DNA from: Globisporangium splendens
Lineage: Eukaryota; Oomycota; Peronosporomycetes; Pythiales; Pythiaceae
Reading direction: 5' to 3'
DNA: 64,000 bases
NCBI GenBank assembly: GCA_006386115.1
Contig: VFIW01000051.1
Coordinates: forward strand, 124,001 to 188,000
Part shown: positions 1 to 9,650 of the stretch, piece by piece
How positions within the stretch are numbered: position 1 is the stretch's first letter
Layout of the letters: each line of letters opens with the position of its first letter
Translations under genes and position numbers: made by a program
The notes under the pieces: generated by a model
What the model was told of the DNA's origin: nothing
What the model saw: only the letters and a program-made list of their open reading frames with translations
Databases searched by the model: none

Positions 1-210
1 AAGTCGGCGTTCGTCACTTTTGGCAAATTCCTAGCGATCACAGCCTTTATCACGACGCTGCTGATATTCCTGATGTGGCTCGGCCAGGCGCATCCACTGT
101 CCAAGAAAGACGACGTCGAATACGGCGGCGCGTTCATTCTCAGTGTGCTGGCAGCAGTGCTGTACCTCATCGCCGTCACGCTGGTCGCGCGTCACTCTAA
201 GATGCATTAA
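1..210 (+). CDS. 3' end of a membrane-protein gene (partial)
   Basis: Frame 1 is open from the left edge to a TAA at 208-210 and encodes the last 69 residues of a protein that begins outside the window. Two hydrophobic stretches, about residues 8-30 (rich in Ile, Leu, Phe) and 43-62 (rich in Val, Leu, Ala), look like two transmembrane helices joined by a short charged loop containing Lys-Lys-Asp-Asp. The C-terminus is short and basic (Arg-His-Ser-Lys-Met-His). No family could be recognised from this much sequence. The codon composition is GC-rich, like the host genes further right. A C-terminal pair of helices fits many transporters, so no function is proposed. Confidence 0.7.
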   Translation, partial: KSAFVTFGKFLAITAFITTLLIFLMWLGQAHPLSKKDDVEYGGAFILSVLAAVLYLIAVTLVARHSKMH

Positions 211-501
211 GTGTCATATTGCATGGATGCACAAAGTTTTCTGCGATTGTTGCCCGTTTTCAGAAAACATCAACACGCACATCAGGATAGAGTTGATAAA
301 TTACGATTTAGCGAGAAAAATTGACAATCGATTGAAAGTTTACTGAAGGCGGTTAATTTCTCAGGTTATTTTGACCTTCAAATGCGGTTTAAGATCAGAA
401 GTTGTGAGTGAACAAAAAACTTAGAATAAATACACTACTACACTGAGCAGGTTAAAATCGATGCTTTCGACATACAGATTAATCCGAGATGGCGGCTGCC
501 A
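211..501. other. Intergenic, AT-rich, nothing recognised
   Basis: AT-rich DNA between the end of the membrane-protein gene and the truncated tRNA copy. Short open frames here have no codon bias and no recognisable protein. The change from this unique DNA to tRNA sequence at about 502 is abrupt and marks the left border of the repeat array. Confidence 0.5.
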
Positions 502-559
502 ACGCGGGTTACCCCAATGGATTTCAAGTCCATCGCCTCAACCACTCGGCCAAGCTGTC
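502..559 (-). pseudogene. 3'-truncated tRNA-Ser(UGA) copy
   Basis: Read on the minus strand, this matches the intact tRNA-Ser genes at 7754-7834 and 8412-8492 from the 5' acceptor strand through the D arm, the anticodon stem-loop (CTTGAAA, anticodon TGA) and the variable arm. It then departs from them before the T arm. The expected T stem-loop and the 3' acceptor strand are replaced by unrelated sequence (about 484-501), so it cannot fold as a tRNA. One D-arm base also differs (T to C on the plus strand). It marks the broken left edge of the tRNA repeat array and abuts the LINE at 560. Confidence 0.85.
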
Positions 560-2846
560 CACGCCAGGGTGCGCAAGCAGCTGTGAACCCAAACGCACGC
601 CAGGGTACGCAGACACCGACCTTGCGTTCCCTACTTCAACGGACCAAAGAGATTCGACGCGACCACGTTGAACCTCCGGAAAAGAAGCGGGTTGAACTGC
701 CGAAGCCGCTTGCTGCAGACATCGAAGCCATCGATGCGCTGTATGAAGCGGGAGGTGACTGGAGCGCGCTTGCGCCACGGATCGATCTAGCCCGTCCGTA
801 TGTGTTGCCCCGAGCACGCTACGTGATGGTGATCGAGACTGGACAAGCTTTCCAGCGCACCTCGCCCAACAAGCTTCTTGCGTCTTTCTCCAATGATCAC
901 GGCAACGAAGTCGTCCAGCAGCAGATGGACTTGAATCAACTTGGTCAGCTCACCAAGATGCCGGGAGGAAATTTCCGCATCAAAGTCAAGACCAAGGAAG
1001 CCTGCTTCCGCCTGGAACGCCAGGAAGTCACCATCCTCGGAGGCAAGTACCGGGAGGAAATTTCCGCATCAAAGTCAAGACCAAGGAAGCCTGCTTCCGC
1101 CTGGAACGCCAGGAAGTCACCATCCTCGGAGGCAAGTACCGGTTCAGGGAGTTTGACATCCTTGCCGATCGCTTCTACATCGATGTGTCCAGTGTCGACA
1201 GTGATGTGGATGCGGATCTCATGCTCAAGCGTTTCTACGAGCTTGGTGCGCAACCGATCTACGATACGTTCCGAGACGTGAACCTCGAAGCGGTGATGAC
1301 GACTGCCACCTGGCGCGTGTACTTCCGTTCGAACGAATGTCCGTCGCAACTCTTCGTGGATGGCTCTGTTTGCGACCAGCTCGTGTTTGCTGGACGCATC
1401 CACCCCGTCCACGCGAAGGATGCGCCGTTCCCAGCCCAGCGCATGCCGTTTGGATACCGCTCACGATATGCGCTGGTACTCCAAGAGCCGGTGACGGCAG
1501 CCAGCACACGGACAGCCACGCAGCAGCGTCAGTCACCTCCGCAGCAAGTGCGGACGTTTGCTGGTGTTGTTGCCCAGCAACCGAGAGCGACGTCGTTGCA
1601 GCTCGCGATTCGGCAAGATGCCATCGTCCAGCAAGATGCATCGTCAACTCGGCCACCGACGAATCGAACACCAAGTGAACTCTCGCTGAGCACGAGCGGG
1701 TCGGTGATGTTGTCGCCGCCTGGGAGTCCAAAGCCCACGCTCAAGCAACTACCGCCACCACCTCCTCCTTCCAGCGAGAACACTGCTGGCTCCAAGAAGA
1801 AGGGCAAGCGGACGCGTAGTGCAACGGACTTTGCCAATATGCTCATGAAGAGTCGACCGAAGCCTCTTGTGGGAGTTGCGACGAGCAACTACTTCGACGT
1901 GCTCAGCCAAGTCGAGGTTGATTTCGACTGTTGTTCAGCCACTCTAGATGAGAAACTTGGTCCGCGCTTCCAGATCGTGCCTCGCAAGGTGAAGGCTCCG
2001 GCCCAGCTCAGCGAGTCGAAGGAAGCCAGCCACTTCCTTACCAAACACCACACCAGTGTCGTGAAGACCGAGAAGCCAACGCCAATCCAAGAGATCGTCG
2101 CGGAAATGGAGACGACTGAAGAGACAGCCGATCTCCAGCTCCTACCGGATCGTCTTGCGGTTGCTGACTCCAAGGTCTCGGGATCGCGCAAGGTGTTGCG
2201 AAACACCAACAACGCGGACGTGGTGGTGTACTATGCGTCGTGCTCGACGCCCCTCGCTTTCAATACCGTGCTACTCCAAGAGATGGCTGCCACCAGTTCC
2301 CATGTCAGCGAGTTGGCACATCTGCATCTGATCAACCGCGTACTGAGCGCGACAAATCCGGGTGAGTCGACCACGTTTGCGAACAAGTGGGCCAAACACC
2401 TCGATGACAAAGTTCCAAAGAAAAGAGAGGAACTGTTCCAACGTGTGGCTCAGTGGTGGAAAGTGTCGTCAGACAGCACAAAGGAGCTTGTGCGCGCAAC
2501 CAGAGCGCTGGCTCTCTTCGAGCTCATGCTCATGTGCACGGCGCCGCGAGTGTTCGAGAAGGACTACTGGCTCCAGCATGTGACCAGTATGTCAGTCGCA
2601 TGGATCCCAGCGCACAACCGCCACCTGCTTCATCCCAACTTGCTCTTGGTATTGTTGAGATCCAAGCTCGGTGCGATCTGCTTCCAACTGTGGAAGGATA
2701 TTCAGTGGCAGGGCTCCTTGTTGGACGACCTCGAAGCCCTTCGTACCGGGGACGGCTTTTATCCGGACGACGCAAGCGTGCTCCAACTGCAGAAGGTGGA
2801 CGATCAGCTCACACTCGTGGCTGGTCCGCTCAGTCTGAGTTCCTAA
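560..2846 (+). pseudogene. LINE ORF1 (gag-like), frameshifted
   Basis: The frame runs from the 5' junction to a TAA at 2844-2846, two bases before ORF2. The protein is basic at its N-terminus. The central part (about 1185-1480) encodes a compact domain, and a long Pro/Ser/Thr-rich linker with a run of prolines near 1752 follows. The final 350 residues are mixed alpha-helical. An exact 89-base duplication (962-1139) forces a change of frame, so translation from upstream ends in the second frame near 1281, while the main frame is open only from about 1150. The ATG at 517 lies inside the tRNA sequence and is not a natural start. No RNA-binding motif was recognised, so ORF1 identity rests on its position before the endonuclease/RT ORF. 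Confidence 0.6.
962..1139 (+). repeat. 89-base tandem duplication in LINE ORF1
   Basis: Two adjacent copies (962-1050 and 1051-1139) appear identical. Because 89 is not a multiple of three, the second copy shifts ORF1 out of frame. Perfect identity between copies suggests a recent event, after the element inserted. Confidence 0.9.
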
Positions 2847-2847
2847 A

Positions 2848-5800
2848 GTGGCTCAACCAGTGGACGCGGTCGAGATCTCGTGGCAAGGCATCAGCTTGCT
2901 GACAGTCAACACCAACGGGATCAAGAAGAACGGCCATCTGCTGATCGAAAACCTTCTCCAGCGGCACAGCGTCTCCTGTGTCCAAGAAACCAAGCTACGT
3001 GATTCCCACCACCTCGACACACTCAAGTTCAACCACGACGCCCGGTTCCAGCACAAGCTCTTTGTCAACGATCCGGGTGCCAACAGCTCAACCCAGACCA
3101 CCGGTCGGTCCGGTGGAGTGCTCACTGTACTCCGCTCGGACTTCCCAGGTTTCGACGCCGCGGTGGAGCTTCCCGATCTGACTGTCCCGGGTCACTATCT
3201 GGTGATCCGGGTGTCAGTTGGGGATGCCCCCGTGTACATCCACAATGTCTACTCGCCTGTCGACGACTCCGACAAGCGGGTGTTCTTCGATCACCTGCGT
3301 GTTGACATGTTCGAAGACAACGCGACCCACGTCGTGCTCGGCGACCTCAACACGCCTCTGGATCCAAGCATCGACTCATCTCAGCCCTCGCTCCGCGCTC
3401 GTCCTGGACGCAGTGCATGCCTCGGATGGCTCGGTCAGCTTGGAGTGGTGGATCCCTGGTGCATCCACCATCCAGACGAACGTGTGTACACAGGTCCCCA
3501 GCCACGCAAAAATCCACTCGACTACATCCTGATGTCCGAAGACTTCAGCAACGCAGTGTATGGCGATGCCAAGTACTTCGAGCCCAAGGGTGCAGGCGAC
3601 CACTTGGTGCACCAAGTTACGCTCCGCTCCATGTCCCAACTGCAGGGTCGCGGTTATTGGAGGTTTCCAGCATACCTGCTCGAGTACCCGGAGGTGGTTG
3701 AAGCCATCCGGGGAGTGGCTCAGCAGGTGCTGCACGACCTCCAAGCCGCCAGCAACCCAGGCAAGGTCTGGGAGCAGTGGAAGAAGTCTATCCGTCGACA
3801 GCTGCAGGCACTCCAACGCAAGCTCCGATCCCAGAACGAAGCTGCAGTCGAGGCTGCACGCAGGACACTCGACGAAGCCGCGAACCGCTACCGCGAAGAT
3901 CGCCACTCAGTATCCCAGGCTGGATTCCATGCCGCTCTGGAAGCATACTGAGACTGTGTGAATCGATCGAGTGGCTACAACCAAGATGCTGCATTCGATT
4001 TCCAAGCTCAACATGCCGAGACGTCCTCCAAGTACTTCTTCCGACCACTCGACACATCGCTCCGTCGTGTCAGCATCGAAGAAGTCAAGACATCAGATGG
4101 ACGTGTTTCGCGCAACTCCCAAGATATCTCAGCGGGGTTCCGAGCTCACTGGGGATCGATCATGGGAGATCCAGACAGCCCACCGGGACCTACGCCGCCA
4201 ACCGACTCCAGCAGCCGTCGGAAGCTGCTGGACACGATCGACAGGCGGCTCTCGGTGGAAGAGCAAGATCTGTTGAACGCTCCGATCTCCGGAGTCGACC
4301 TGGCTGATGCGCTCAAGCACATGAAAGCCAGCTCTGCTCCCGGTATGGATGGACTCACTGCTGGCTTCTACCAAGTTGCAACCAATGTCTTTGGCGAATG
4401 CCTGAGCATCGTGTTCAACTGTCAGCTAGCGAGAGGTGAGCTCCTCTACTCCCAGCGTCAGTCAGCGGTTTGTCTATTGCACAAGAAGGGTTCCCGATCC
4501 GATCCGGGAAACTTCCGACCGATCTCGCTCATGGGAGTCGACGTCAAAGCTCTGTCCAAGACGCTGACGTACCGACTGCAGCTCTTCCTACCCAAACTCA
4601 TCCACGCCGATCAGAAGGCGTTCGTCAAGGGTAGGTCCATCCATCACCACATCCGCTTTCTGGCGGATCTGCAAGATCTGGTGACTGCACAGGACGAAGA
4701 AGCCTACGCCATGTTTCTCGACTTTGAGAAGGCGTACGACCGTGTCAACTGGGACTATATGTTCCAGGTGCTCGATCGCATGGGATGCGGTGGAGCCTTC
4801 TCCGACTGGGTCAAGTTGCTGTACACCAGTCCACAGGCTCATCTCCTGATCAACGGTCACATCCAGCCAGCCATCTGTCCGACGCGCGGTGTCAAACAGG
4901 GTGACCCGCTCTCGGCGCTGCTCTTTCTGATGGTCATCGAGCCGTTGGGTAACCTGTTACGCCAACACGAAGAACATGGCATCTGCCTGACCGAGGATCA
5001 CATCGTTCCCGGACTGTTCTTCGCAGATGACTCGACGTTGCTCTCCGGCTCGGTACAAGGTATCCAAGCCCAGCTCGATCTTGTCCAGGAGTACTGCGAC
5101 GGCTCTGGTGCCAAGCTCAACTTGAACAAGTGCATTTTGATACCGCTGCATCGGAGGCGTGACGCCCCTGACATCCCTGGCGTCAAGGTACTTCAGCGAG
5201 GCGAGAATGTCAAGTTTCTCGGTCTCCTGTTCGGCCAAGACACAACGGATGATGCCATCATCGAGTTCCTGGATCGGCGCTTTTACGAAGGCTTCCTGCT
5301 CTGGTTCCGTCGAGCACGGACTCTGAGAGGTCGCCTGCTGATCGCGCTCACCATGGTTCTCTCTCGGCTCTGGCACTACACGGTGCACGTCCCAGTCCCC
5401 GATCGCATCGTCAAGAAGTGGCAGTCAGCACTCAACCGATTCGTGCTCAGTCGTCGCTACGAGCGCAACGCCAAGCACGTCCAGTTGATTGCCAAGGAAT
5501 TCCTATACCAGCCTCGCTCGGAGGGTGGCTTGCACATCCCCAGCATCGACGCCTCGCTCAAGCGTCAGAAGCTCCAGCTGCTGCTCCAGTTTGTCGCTGC
5601 CTCGACTTCAACGACACGCAACTGGACCACAGCCGGACGGTCACTTCTGTCACTCGCTCTCCCTCATTGGGGTCCATGGCAACCACTCGATTTCCTCACG
5701 ATCAGTCCGCTGCGCCATGGTGCACTACTCAAGTGGTGCGTCTTGTCCCAGTGGCGGCGAGTTGTGTGGTGTCTGTGGTACTCACTCAAGTGGGAAGTCA

Positions 5801-6989
5801 CGTGGCGCGACCCCAATCCTCCCACTCGCCTTGCATACCTGCTCAGGCAACCGATCTGGTTCCATGGTGCGTCCGAGTTCCAGTACGTCAAGGCAACTCG
5901 AGCCGACACTTGGGAAGTCCAGCGTCGTAGTTTCTGCATGGTTGCGGAGCCCCAGCGCAGTTATCGCCAACACGTCGCCAACGCCTTCCAGATAAGAAGT
6001 CTCTCCGACTTCCTATGTCCGGATGGTACATGGCCAGACGTGGACGCGTTCGCTCGCTCCCATATCGACTACCGGTCCACCGCTGTACCAGCTTACCAGC
6101 AGTACAAGTGGCTCCGCGCGCTGCATGTCGAAGCCACACAAGTCTTCCAGAGACTGCTCGGACTGTGTGAAACCGACTCACTAGTCCCCACTGCCAACAA
6201 CACGAAGATCCCTCAGGCTCCGTACGTTGGAGTGAAGGTGGGGAACGAGTGCATATTGTCCCCTCGATTCCCAGATCCCAGCTGCTCTCCATCGTCTGGA
6301 AGCCTCCAACTCCGAATAAACAGCACCCCATCCAACTACACCACGACCGCGCCACAGCAGATGACATCAAGAGGTTTGTACGCTTGTGCAAGCGTCTGCG
6401 AAAGATACTGCTGCCGGTGTATGAAGATCTCCAGTATCGGCTGGCCATGCGTCTGTTGCCAGTGCGCTCCCGCTTCTCCTTCTTGCGAGAGGCTCACCCG
6501 CAGATCATCTATTGCATCCGCGATGGGTGTTCCGCAGTGGAGACGGAGCGGCATCTGTTCTTCGAGTGCGTATTGCCCTCCGAGCTATGGCCAGTGATGT
6601 TCCGTGACTGGAGTTCGTTCTTCACCTACACCCCGAAGTGGATCGACATCGTGCTTGGAAGACGACCCACGCCGACCGATGCGTGGAAGGAACACGTTGC
6701 CATGCTGGGGGATCTATGGCAGATCATGCGCGCGACCGTCCTTCACTTTGTGTGGACCGTGCGCAATGACTGTCTCTTTCGACAGCGCGTGCCGACTCCG
6801 TTGTCGCCGGCGCTCCGTGTGATCTACACGACCTTCGGTGCTCATGTACGGGCTACCATGCGTCGTGCTCAATCGGAAGAAGACCAAGCCTCGACCAAGT
6901 GTGTGCTGAACCAGCTCCGGTGCTCTCGCTCTCTCGGTGGTTTCATGCACGCCAACCCACAGCTTTTTACCGTGAGGTTCCTCAAGTAA
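2848..6989 (+). pseudogene. LINE ORF2: endonuclease-reverse transcriptase, broken
   Basis: Reading from the ATG at 2848, the first 367 residues form an endonuclease/exonuclease/phosphatase fold: the QETKL motif near residue 45, a GDLN motif near residue 167, and a GDH near the end of the domain. A TGA at 3949-3951 breaks the frame, which then stays open through the reverse transcriptase: the segment around GNFRPISL, the FLDFEKAYDRV motif, GVKQGDPLS, and the catalytic FADD near 5020-5040. At about 6240 the frame shifts by one base. The C-terminus (6249-6989) has a Cys-Cys-His-Cys cluster (CIRDGCS...HLFFEC) typical of the RT-associated zinc-binding region. A working element would make a target-primed reverse transcriptase; this copy cannot. 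Confidence 0.85.
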
Positions 6990-7753
6990 CAACAGCAAGG
7001 TTGGCTTCACTCCAAGACAGAAGACGATCAGTCATATATCCCCCTTCTCTCAGCGGATCACGATAGAAATCTGTACTATAGCAGATACACTGTACATTAC
7101 TATAGCTCTTTGTATATTAGCAGGCTCACAGTCATATTCTAGGTAGATTGAGAAGTCGCTTCGTCTAATTCTAGTAATATAGACACTTTAACTCGGCCAA
7201 GCCAGATTCTACCAACCCAAAAAACTGCCACGAAGATACCCAACCCTACACACACGCGCACAACACACACACACAACCACACACACCAACAACATGCCAA
7301 ACGCACACACTCACTCACACGACGCCACGCCGCCTTGTGTTGCGCGAACCAACCCCTTCGGCCGAATCACGCGCGGGCTCTGCGCCGCCCGAGCGCTCCC
7401 AAGTCGCCGCAAGACCATACGCAATGCAACGGCGCTGACCGCAGCACGAAGCTCCCGAATCTCGCTGCACACAATTGCACACAAACGACCGTTTCTGGTA
7501 CGGTGCCTGCGTCGCGTGACCCCCTCCCATCCCATCCCCCTGCCGCCGCTTCGCGAAGTGTTGCTCGCGGGAAGCTCCAACCGTGGCATGCGATTGGTTT
7601 GGGGTGTGCGTGTGCTTGCGTGAGTGCGTGCGAAGCAAAAGGAGGGACCGGACTCGCGAAACATGAGCTGAAGCCAGCCGCGAGCGAGCAGGCACGGAGG
7701 GGGGGACAGCGCGGTGCGAGTATGAAGAAAGAAAGAGAAGCCAGAAAAACGAA

Positions 7754-7834
7754 CGACAGCTGTGGGATTTGAACCCACGCGGGTTACCCCAATGGATTTC
7801 AAGTCCATCGCCTTAACCACTCGGCCAAGCTGTC
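7754..7834 (-). tRNA. tRNA-Ser(UGA), copy 1
   Basis: On the minus strand the sequence folds as a type II tRNA. The 7-base acceptor strands GACAGCT and AGCTGTC pair, the D arm has GGCCGAGTGGTTAAGGC, and the anticodon stem ATGGA/TCCAT encloses CTTGAAA (anticodon TGA, reading UCA serine codons). The long variable arm is serine-like, and the T arm GTGGG/CCCAC encloses TTCAAAT. The discriminator base is G, as expected for serine. There is no intron. A run of five T just downstream on the minus strand (7745-7749) fits a Pol III terminator. Confidence 0.95.
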
Positions 7835-8411
7835 GGCCAAGCCAGATTCTACCAACCCAAAAAACTGCCACGAAGATACCCAACCCTACACACACGCGCA
7901 CAACACACACACACAACCACACACACCAACAACATGCCAAACGCACACACACACACACACTCTCACACTCACTCACACGACGCCACGCCGCCTTGTGTTG
8001 CGCGAACCAACCCCTTCGGCCGAATCACGCGCGGGCTCTGCGCCGCCCGAGCGCTCCCAAGTCGCCGCAAGACCATACGCAATGCAACGGCGCTGACCGC
8101 AGCACGAAGCTCCCGAATCTCGCTGCACACAATTGCACACAAACGACCGTTTCTGGTACGGTGCCTGCGTCGCGTGACCCCCTCCCATCCCATCCCCCTG
8201 CCGCCGCTTCGCGAAGTGTTGCTCGCGGGAAGCTCCAACCGTGGCATGCGATTGGTTTGGGGTGTGCGTGTGCTTGCGTGAGTGCGTGCGAAGCAAAAGG
8301 AGGGACCGGACTCGCGAAACATGAGCTGAAGCCAGCCGCGAGCGAGCAGGCACGGAGGGGGGGACAGCGCGGTGCGAGTATGAAGAAAGAAAGAGAAGCC
8401 AGAAAAACGAA

Positions 8412-8492
8412 CGACAGCTGTGGGATTTGAACCCACGCGGGTTACCCCAATGGATTTCAAGTCCATCGCCTTAACCACTCGGCCAAGCTGTC
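8412..8492 (-). tRNA. tRNA-Ser(UGA), copy 2
   Basis: Identical to the copy at 7754-7834 and offset by 658 bases. The full cloverleaf, anticodon TGA, serine-type variable arm, G discriminator and downstream T5 terminator are all present. It lies at the end of the second repeat unit. Confidence 0.95.
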
Positions 8493-8880
8493 GGCCAAGC
8501 CAGATTCTACCAACCCAAAAAACTGCCACGAAGATACCCAACCCTACACACACGCGCACAACACACACACACAACCACACACACCAACAACATGCCAAAC
8601 GCACACACTCACTCACACGACGCCACGCCGCCTTGTGTTGCGCGAACCAACCCCTTCGGCCGAATCACGCGCGGGCTCTGCGCCGCCCGAGCGCTCCCAA
8701 GTCGCCGCAAGACCATACGCAATGCAACGGCGCTGACCGCAGCACGAAGCTCCCGAATCTCGCTGCACACAATTGCACACAAACGACCGTTTCTGGTACG
8801 GTGCCTGCGTCGCGTGACCCCCTCCCATCCCATCCCCCTGCCGCCGCTTCGCGAAGTGTTGCTCGCGGGAAGCTCCAACC

Positions 8881-9531
8881 TGTAATGGGCCACAACCAGC
8901 CATTACATGAAGGTGGATCTGTTCCCAGATCTAGTGTGCCACACACCACCTTCAGCGTGCATTGTGGAGACACAAATAACAAAGGGATTACAGTAATACA
9001 GTCCCCACATGCACGTGTGACGTCATTCGATGACGTCACGAGTGTTCTCTGTGCTGATCAGTGCAGAATGTTGTTCTCATGTACTAATCAATACAGAGTG
9101 GTAACATCCATGTACTAATCAAGTACTGAGTGATGGTTCCTACTTGGGAAACTGGACTGGCGACGAGACCGACGTGTCTCTGCCGCCTGAAGTGAGTGGC
9201 GTGAGCCAATCACTTTGCAGGGATTTTATACAAGACTTGAAGTTCAAGCTTCTAGAAGATCCCGTAGGTTGAACCTCAGTGTACCCAAGGTTTTATATAT
9301 CAGATTCATAGGTTTTATTGTGTATGTTTAGGTTTTAGTTATAAAACCTGTAGGAGTCCTTGGGGTTCATTAGCAAGTAGCGACAGGAACCATAACCATT
9401 TTTAATTCAGTTGCAAATTTTCCTCCAAGCCCTCAAGTCTTCATTCCTCCCTCCAAGTCGGGAGATCGCTTCCTCTGGCACAAGCGTGTGTGCCGTGTTT
9501 GAGGGACTGTTGTTAACAGCGCCCTCTTACA
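8881..9531 (+). repeat. 5' LTR of the Gypsy element
   Basis: 651 bases with terminal TG...CA. It matches 15883-16532 with about 20 scattered differences (for example near 8891, 8905 and 9090-9110). It carries a G-box and two CRE-type sites, a TATATA motif near 9294, and a purine/pyrimidine-mixed 3' part. The left flank is spacer of the tRNA array. Confidence 0.9.
9012..9038. promoter_or_regulatory. G-box plus two CRE-type sites in the 5' LTR
   Basis: CACGTG at 9012-9017 overlaps the T of the first TGACGTCA (9018-9025 follows immediately), and a second TGACGTCA lies at 9031-9038 after a 5-base spacer. TGACGTCA is the consensus for CREB/ATF-type bZIP proteins and CACGTG for bHLH or plant-type bZIP proteins. 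The cluster is perfectly kept in the 3' LTR although nearby bases vary, which suggests it drives element transcription (inference). Confidence 0.6.
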
Positions 9532-9533
9532 CC

Positions 9534-9551
9534 TGGTAGCACTTCGAGCGG
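9534..9551 (+). other. Candidate primer-binding site
   Basis: Two bases after the 5' LTR the sequence TGGTAGCACTTCGAGCGG begins with TGG, the complement of a tRNA CCA end, in the position used for minus-strand priming. Which tRNA would pair was not determined. Confidence 0.5.
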
Positions 9552-9650
9552 TCCTTCCAACGACCCAGTGAAGTGAAGAGGTTTGACGACGCGGCTTCAA
9601 GCACGTCGAGCATTCCTGCCCAAGACCCTGCGAGCATCCTTGTTTGGAAC

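Larger units (their letters stand above)
560..7192 (+). mobile_element. Degenerate L1-type LINE retrotransposon
   Basis: A non-LTR element with two coding regions in the usual order: ORF1, then an ORF2 with apurinic-type endonuclease, reverse transcriptase and a C-terminal zinc-knuckle-like region, followed by about 200 bases of 3' UTR. The left end touches the first base of a tRNA-Ser copy. The right end runs straight into the tRNA-array spacer at about 7193. No poly(A) tail is visible and only a 2-base duplication (TC) is possible, so a target-site duplication is not shown. It is inactive by sequence: an 89-base duplication shifts ORF1, a TGA at 3949-3951 interrupts ORF2, and a further frameshift lies near 6240. 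The 5' end may be truncated, because ORF1 starts without any visible 5' UTR. Confidence 0.85.
7193..8880. repeat. Tandem array of ~650-base units with tRNA-Ser
   Basis: Unit 1 (7193-7834, 642 bases) and unit 2 (7835-8492, 658 bases) are nearly identical; the main difference is a CA-rich microsatellite that is 16 bases longer in unit 2 (7941-7975). A third, partial unit (8493-8880) is cut off by the LTR element. Each complete unit ends with a tRNA-Ser gene on the minus strand. The spacer starts with the same motif (GGCCAAG) that occurs in the tRNA D arm. Apparent open frames through the spacer run through tRNA and simple repeats on both strands and are not proteins. Near identity between units points to recent amplification or gene conversion. 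Confidence 0.9.

Noticed and set aside
517..560. ATG at 517 as the start of LINE ORF1
   Set aside because: The codons from 517 to about 559 are tRNA-Ser sequence. The same peptide appears in frames through the other tRNA copies, so it is not part of the element.
7193..8500. CRISPR-like repeat structure
   Set aside because: Units are about 650 bases with a tRNA each. There are no short repeats with unique spacers, and the genome is eukaryotic.
7294..8893. Long open frames on both strands through the tRNA array
   Set aside because: They read through tRNA genes, CA repeats and identical spacers in several frames, and repeat exactly with each unit. They are by-products of GC-rich repeats, not genes.
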